DNA of 64,000 nt from Pagrus major (Eukaryota; Chordata; Actinopteri; Spariformes; Sparidae): the NCBI RefSeq assembly GCF_040436345.1, contig NC_133238.1, positions 6,946,150 to 7,010,149 on the forward strand. Direction: 5' to 3'. Under the pieces are notes generated by a model, which saw only the letters and a list, made by a program, of their open reading frames with translations, had not been told where the DNA came from and ran no database searches. Positions 60,683 to 64,000 of the stretch are shown one piece after another. Numbering within the stretch: position 1 is the first letter of the stretch; each line of letters opens with the position of its first letter. A program made the translations under genes and the position numbers.

Positions 60683-62442
60683 AGAGATAACATGTTCTAG
60701 AGAAAACCAGATTGACGCCCCGGTGCCGTCACTGTGTGGGCGAATCTGTCACAGATACAGAGGCAGATAGGCTGAGGCAGAGCGGTATTGTTAGAGAGGA
60801 CACAGAGCCCCAGACTAACCCATCTACACACTTCAGGCACAATGGACTGGAAAACTAGCAGCACTAGCCTTTCTCTTGCATGCCATACACACATGGAAAC
60901 ACACACACCTTGCACGGATGGAATATAAATATGTGGATTTGGTCTTATGAACTACAAACTCTAGTTACTTTCATTTCTGTGTATAAAAGCAGTGATTTAA
61001 ATGCCAAACCTGTTACGTCCTGAGTGGCACCTCTCTAAAATCTTCTTACAAAATCCCGCTTTGACCACTAGGGGCATTCCCACACCATAATAATGCCCGT
61101 GGCTCCAGATGAACAGAAAACTAATGGAACAAAAGTGGGTTAGTGTGTATCTGACGCAGTCAAAATTGATGGCAGACCTGTGCTTATACCGCACTAAACA
61201 TTAGAATGATGGGTAAACATAAATATGAACTGGGAAGGAAGCACTTTAGATTGACTGCTATGCTGCACCAGTGACCATAGTATATCCATACTGGCTAAAA
61301 CTCATGCTCTATGGATGGGAAAGCAAGCAACACACTTCTCCTGCACTGTACTCCTGCACTGAAATAAAAGTGGAGTAAAGGGAGTGTAAAGATGAATGGA
61401 TATGACGTCTGTTTTAACATTCTTATGAGGAGAATGGGTTTGAAAACTCATTGATTATCATATAAAATAGTAATTGTATAAGCTTTTAATCCTCTGAATA
61501 ATTTAGAGATGTACTATTACATTAATTGAAAGATTGTTAAGGGCAGGCATTCATTTATAATGAAGTCGATTAACAGTTTAAAATGACATAAAGGATACAA
61601 ACATATTGAGAGATACAACAATTCAAACCACTGATCAAAACAAGTATATAAATACAGTTAATTCAAGATACAAGATACAAAAACAGGTTCAAACAGCAGC
61701 TGAATGGTTTATAATCATGGATTTGAATTCGCCGAATTGTATCAATTAATGTTAATTTTAAGGGTGCTTTGTAAACAGCACAGTCGGGGCACGGAGACTT
61801 AAAGCAGATCTTCCAATTTCACGACAAAGCGGAGGGATTTGCAGTGAAAGCCAGTCATTAGACAAAGTTCAATAAGGACCAGAGGACAAATGAAGCAGAG
61901 CAAATAAACACAATGGCAACTTTCCCAAAAGGGGACTTAGTAAAATTTCACAACACATTTCTATCACATCTCACAGACAGAGACAACCACCCAACTTTTA
62001 TAAGCATTGCCAGAACTAAACCTAAGAGCAGAATGATAAATAGCATCCAGGAAGAAGAACACGTAGAATATTCTGGTTCTCCATAATGGGTGCAATGATA
62101 GGCCATTGTGACTGTTTTTCGAAAACCTGGCACCTATATTACCCACAATGCAACTTAGCCACTGAGTGTGACATCACTGGAGGCAATTTATCAGATTACA
62201 CAAGTTTCCTCTGGAGCCACAAAAACCGTAATACTACTTTTTTCACATATGCAGTAGTACTAACACTTGTAAACACTATTTTAATGTGTGAAATTGTTTC
62301 CCTTTAAGGGTGGAGGCAGATGAATGCCTATAAATCACATCACCACAATCCATAACAGAGAGAAAGACAGATTTTATCTTATGACTGTAAATTCCTTGTT
62401 TCCTTTAACAGTGGAGATAAAAAAGTTATTGCTGTCATCATT

Positions 62443-62574
62443 TTTGTCTGCATTCGGAGCAAGTTTAAGATCATTGAGGGCAATTTTGAGAAAGTTAAAG
62501 GAGCGCAGCAGATTTTCTACAGCTAGGTGAGCAGAGTCGGCAATATAATACAAAATTCTATCATCCATCATCAT
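62443..62574 (-). pseudogene. Decayed LINE reverse transcriptase fragment
   Basis: The minus-strand frame reads MDDRILYYIADSAHLAVENL and goes on to SFNFLKIALNDLKLAPNADK. This matches the region around the YADD active site of fish LINE reverse transcriptases, which in live elements reads about YADDTxLY...A.ENLQ.SF..LQ..L..LKLVLNADKTK. Here the tyrosine of the YxDD box is gone, the frame keeps only about 44 residues of similarity, and flanking sequence on both sides is unrelated to RT. It is a dead piece, probably of an L2- or Rex-type LINE. Confidence 0.6.
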
Positions 62575-62579
62575 TTTAA

Positions 62580-64000
62580 GGATGCCAGGAATATCACAGA
62601 CATATCAAGATGTGCACAAATGCAGGATTGTTTCATCAAAAGCCAAAAAATAAACATAATTTACTACTGAAGTCACCTAAAAATAAACATGAAGTAAAGA
62701 AACTGCGTCATTTTACTGAGGCGTATTCTGAGTTGGTCCAATCTCCACAGCACAGGTTAAACAGTCGTCTGTTGCCCCCTCTTTACAGACACAGATTTGT
62801 GGATGTGGGGGTTGACACCACCATCAGTGACGGAGGCTTTGATGAGTGAATCCAGCTCCTCATGGCCTCCAATGGCCTGCTGCAAATGTCGTGAGGTTGA
62901 TGCGTCTGACCTTCAGATACTTTGATGAAACTTCTGCCAAATCCTCAACCCTAGAGCGAGCCACACTGGATTCAGCACGACCATGGCTGCTTCTGGACGT
63001 CACAGGTCTGTCAGAACTGCATCCTCAGTAAAAACTCTTGTTTGGTAGGTTAGGGCTACTTCTGCAGAAACTAAAACTGACTTCTTTGAGGAGCTAATTG
63101 CAACTTTTAACACATAGCTGGTCCGGGCTCAGTAAAACCGCTGCACTGTGTAACCCCAACAGAGACAATCATCTCTGGCCAAGATCCTGAACACAAAAAA
63201 GGGCAAAATAATGAAGCTGTGAGCAGATGAAAGAACAAAGAAATCAGATCAGATGGTTCGCTTGGTGCCTGACTTACACCACTGTGCAACAACAAAGAGA
63301 GGGGACTGCTACTTAGCCAACATCACAATTAGAAACTGAACAAAACACAATTCTTCTTAAACCTAAGGGATTAAACCAAAATGATCAACTCATAATAATG
63401 ATACAATTTAAGCCCTGGGTCAGAACGAAAAACACGAAGCTGGAAAAATAAATATCTTAAATGAATGTTGATGTGAGGAGACGCTGCCTCTGAGAGGACG
63501 TGGAAGGGGAACATTTTTTTTGCCACTGGTTGGACGGGAGCAGCTGATTGTAATGAGGCCTCCTGAAAAAAGGAATAAGAGCATGCAGACACCCAGACAC
63601 TACAGGGTTGGGAGGGTTATACGTTAAGTTAAAAAATATGCAGCATGTGTAAGAATAACTGAGTACAAGCTATGTGTGACATATGAAATAATAACAAGAA
63701 ATGGATACATGTAAATAATCCAAAACACTGGTGAAAGTAATGGTTCTATCCAGGGTGATCTTGCCTTTTACCAATTTGTTTTTGTCAATATTATTTAGAA
63801 TGTATTATTATTAGTTCACTACTGGGACTGGCGTGCTGTGTGGTCTGGCTGTAACTGATCTCCAGGGGAAAAAACATCCAGGTTGTTTGTTTTTCTTTAA
63901 ACCAATCATATTAGTCTTGAGCAGCGCTAAACCAGGGAATCAGCGACGGTGTCACTGCAAAATATCATAAGGGAGAACCTGATTTCCACCAGGGGAGGCG
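62580..64000. other. No gene seen; right edge
   Basis: I see no exon chain, intact transposon or RNA gene here. Open frames are short and dissimilar to known proteins. Confidence 0.45.

Larger units (their letters stand above)
57366..62442. other. No gene seen; right-hand intergenic DNA
   Basis: No coding exon chain on either strand. The first few hundred bases are AT-rich with a minus-strand AATAAA near 57,385, so the 3' end of an unseen minus-strand gene further right is possible but not shown. CA/GT microsatellites and a repeat fragment are listed separately. Confidence 0.45.

Overview
This window looks like nuclear DNA of a ray-finned fish, most likely a percomorph. Seven split genes with GT-AG introns were assembled exon by exon, and each translates in one unbroken frame into a recognisable vertebrate protein. 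The introns are short, many under 150 bases. The dispersed repeats belong to families I know from spiny-rayed fishes. No bacterial, viral or organellar genes were seen.

Layout. Positions 1-12,750 hold no protein gene I can support, only simple repeats, one small hAT-like transposon and possible regulatory DNA. Then come cd28 (+, 12,758-15,953), fastkd2 (-, 17,018-24,403), mdh1b (+, 25,161-27,931), and four genes in tandem on the minus strand: retreg2 (30,581-38,219), prkag3 (40,159-42,739), cnppd1 (44,627-47,185) and abcb6 (48,544-56,488). From 57,300 to the right edge no gene was seen. That stretch has CTCF-like sites, repeats and a decayed LINE fragment.

The order joins genes that sit in human 2q33 (CD28, then FASTKD2 next to MDH1B) to genes from human 2q35 (RETREG2, PRKAG3, CNPPD1, ABCB6). 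fastkd2 and mdh1b are head to head and probably share a promoter region. cd28/fastkd2 and mdh1b/retreg2 are tail to tail. The neighbours are not one pathway: cd28 is T-cell co-stimulation, fastkd2 is mitochondrial RNA handling, mdh1b is an MDH-like probable pseudoenzyme, retreg2 is an ER-phagy receptor, prkag3 is an AMPK regulatory subunit, cnppd1 is cyclin-like, and abcb6 is a porphyrin/organelle ABC transporter.

I did not find a clearly new multi-gene system. The most interesting points are a CD28 tail that keeps the Grb2-type site but lacks the PI3K-type methionine, an MDH1B that lacks the residues needed for dehydrogenase chemistry and carries a glutaredoxin-like front end, a GC-AG intron in fastkd2, a transposon touching a prkag3 splice donor, a MITE inside the prkag3 3' UTR, a full-length foldback element, and CTCF-like sites beyond abcb6. 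Comparisons to human proteins are from memory, not from a search.
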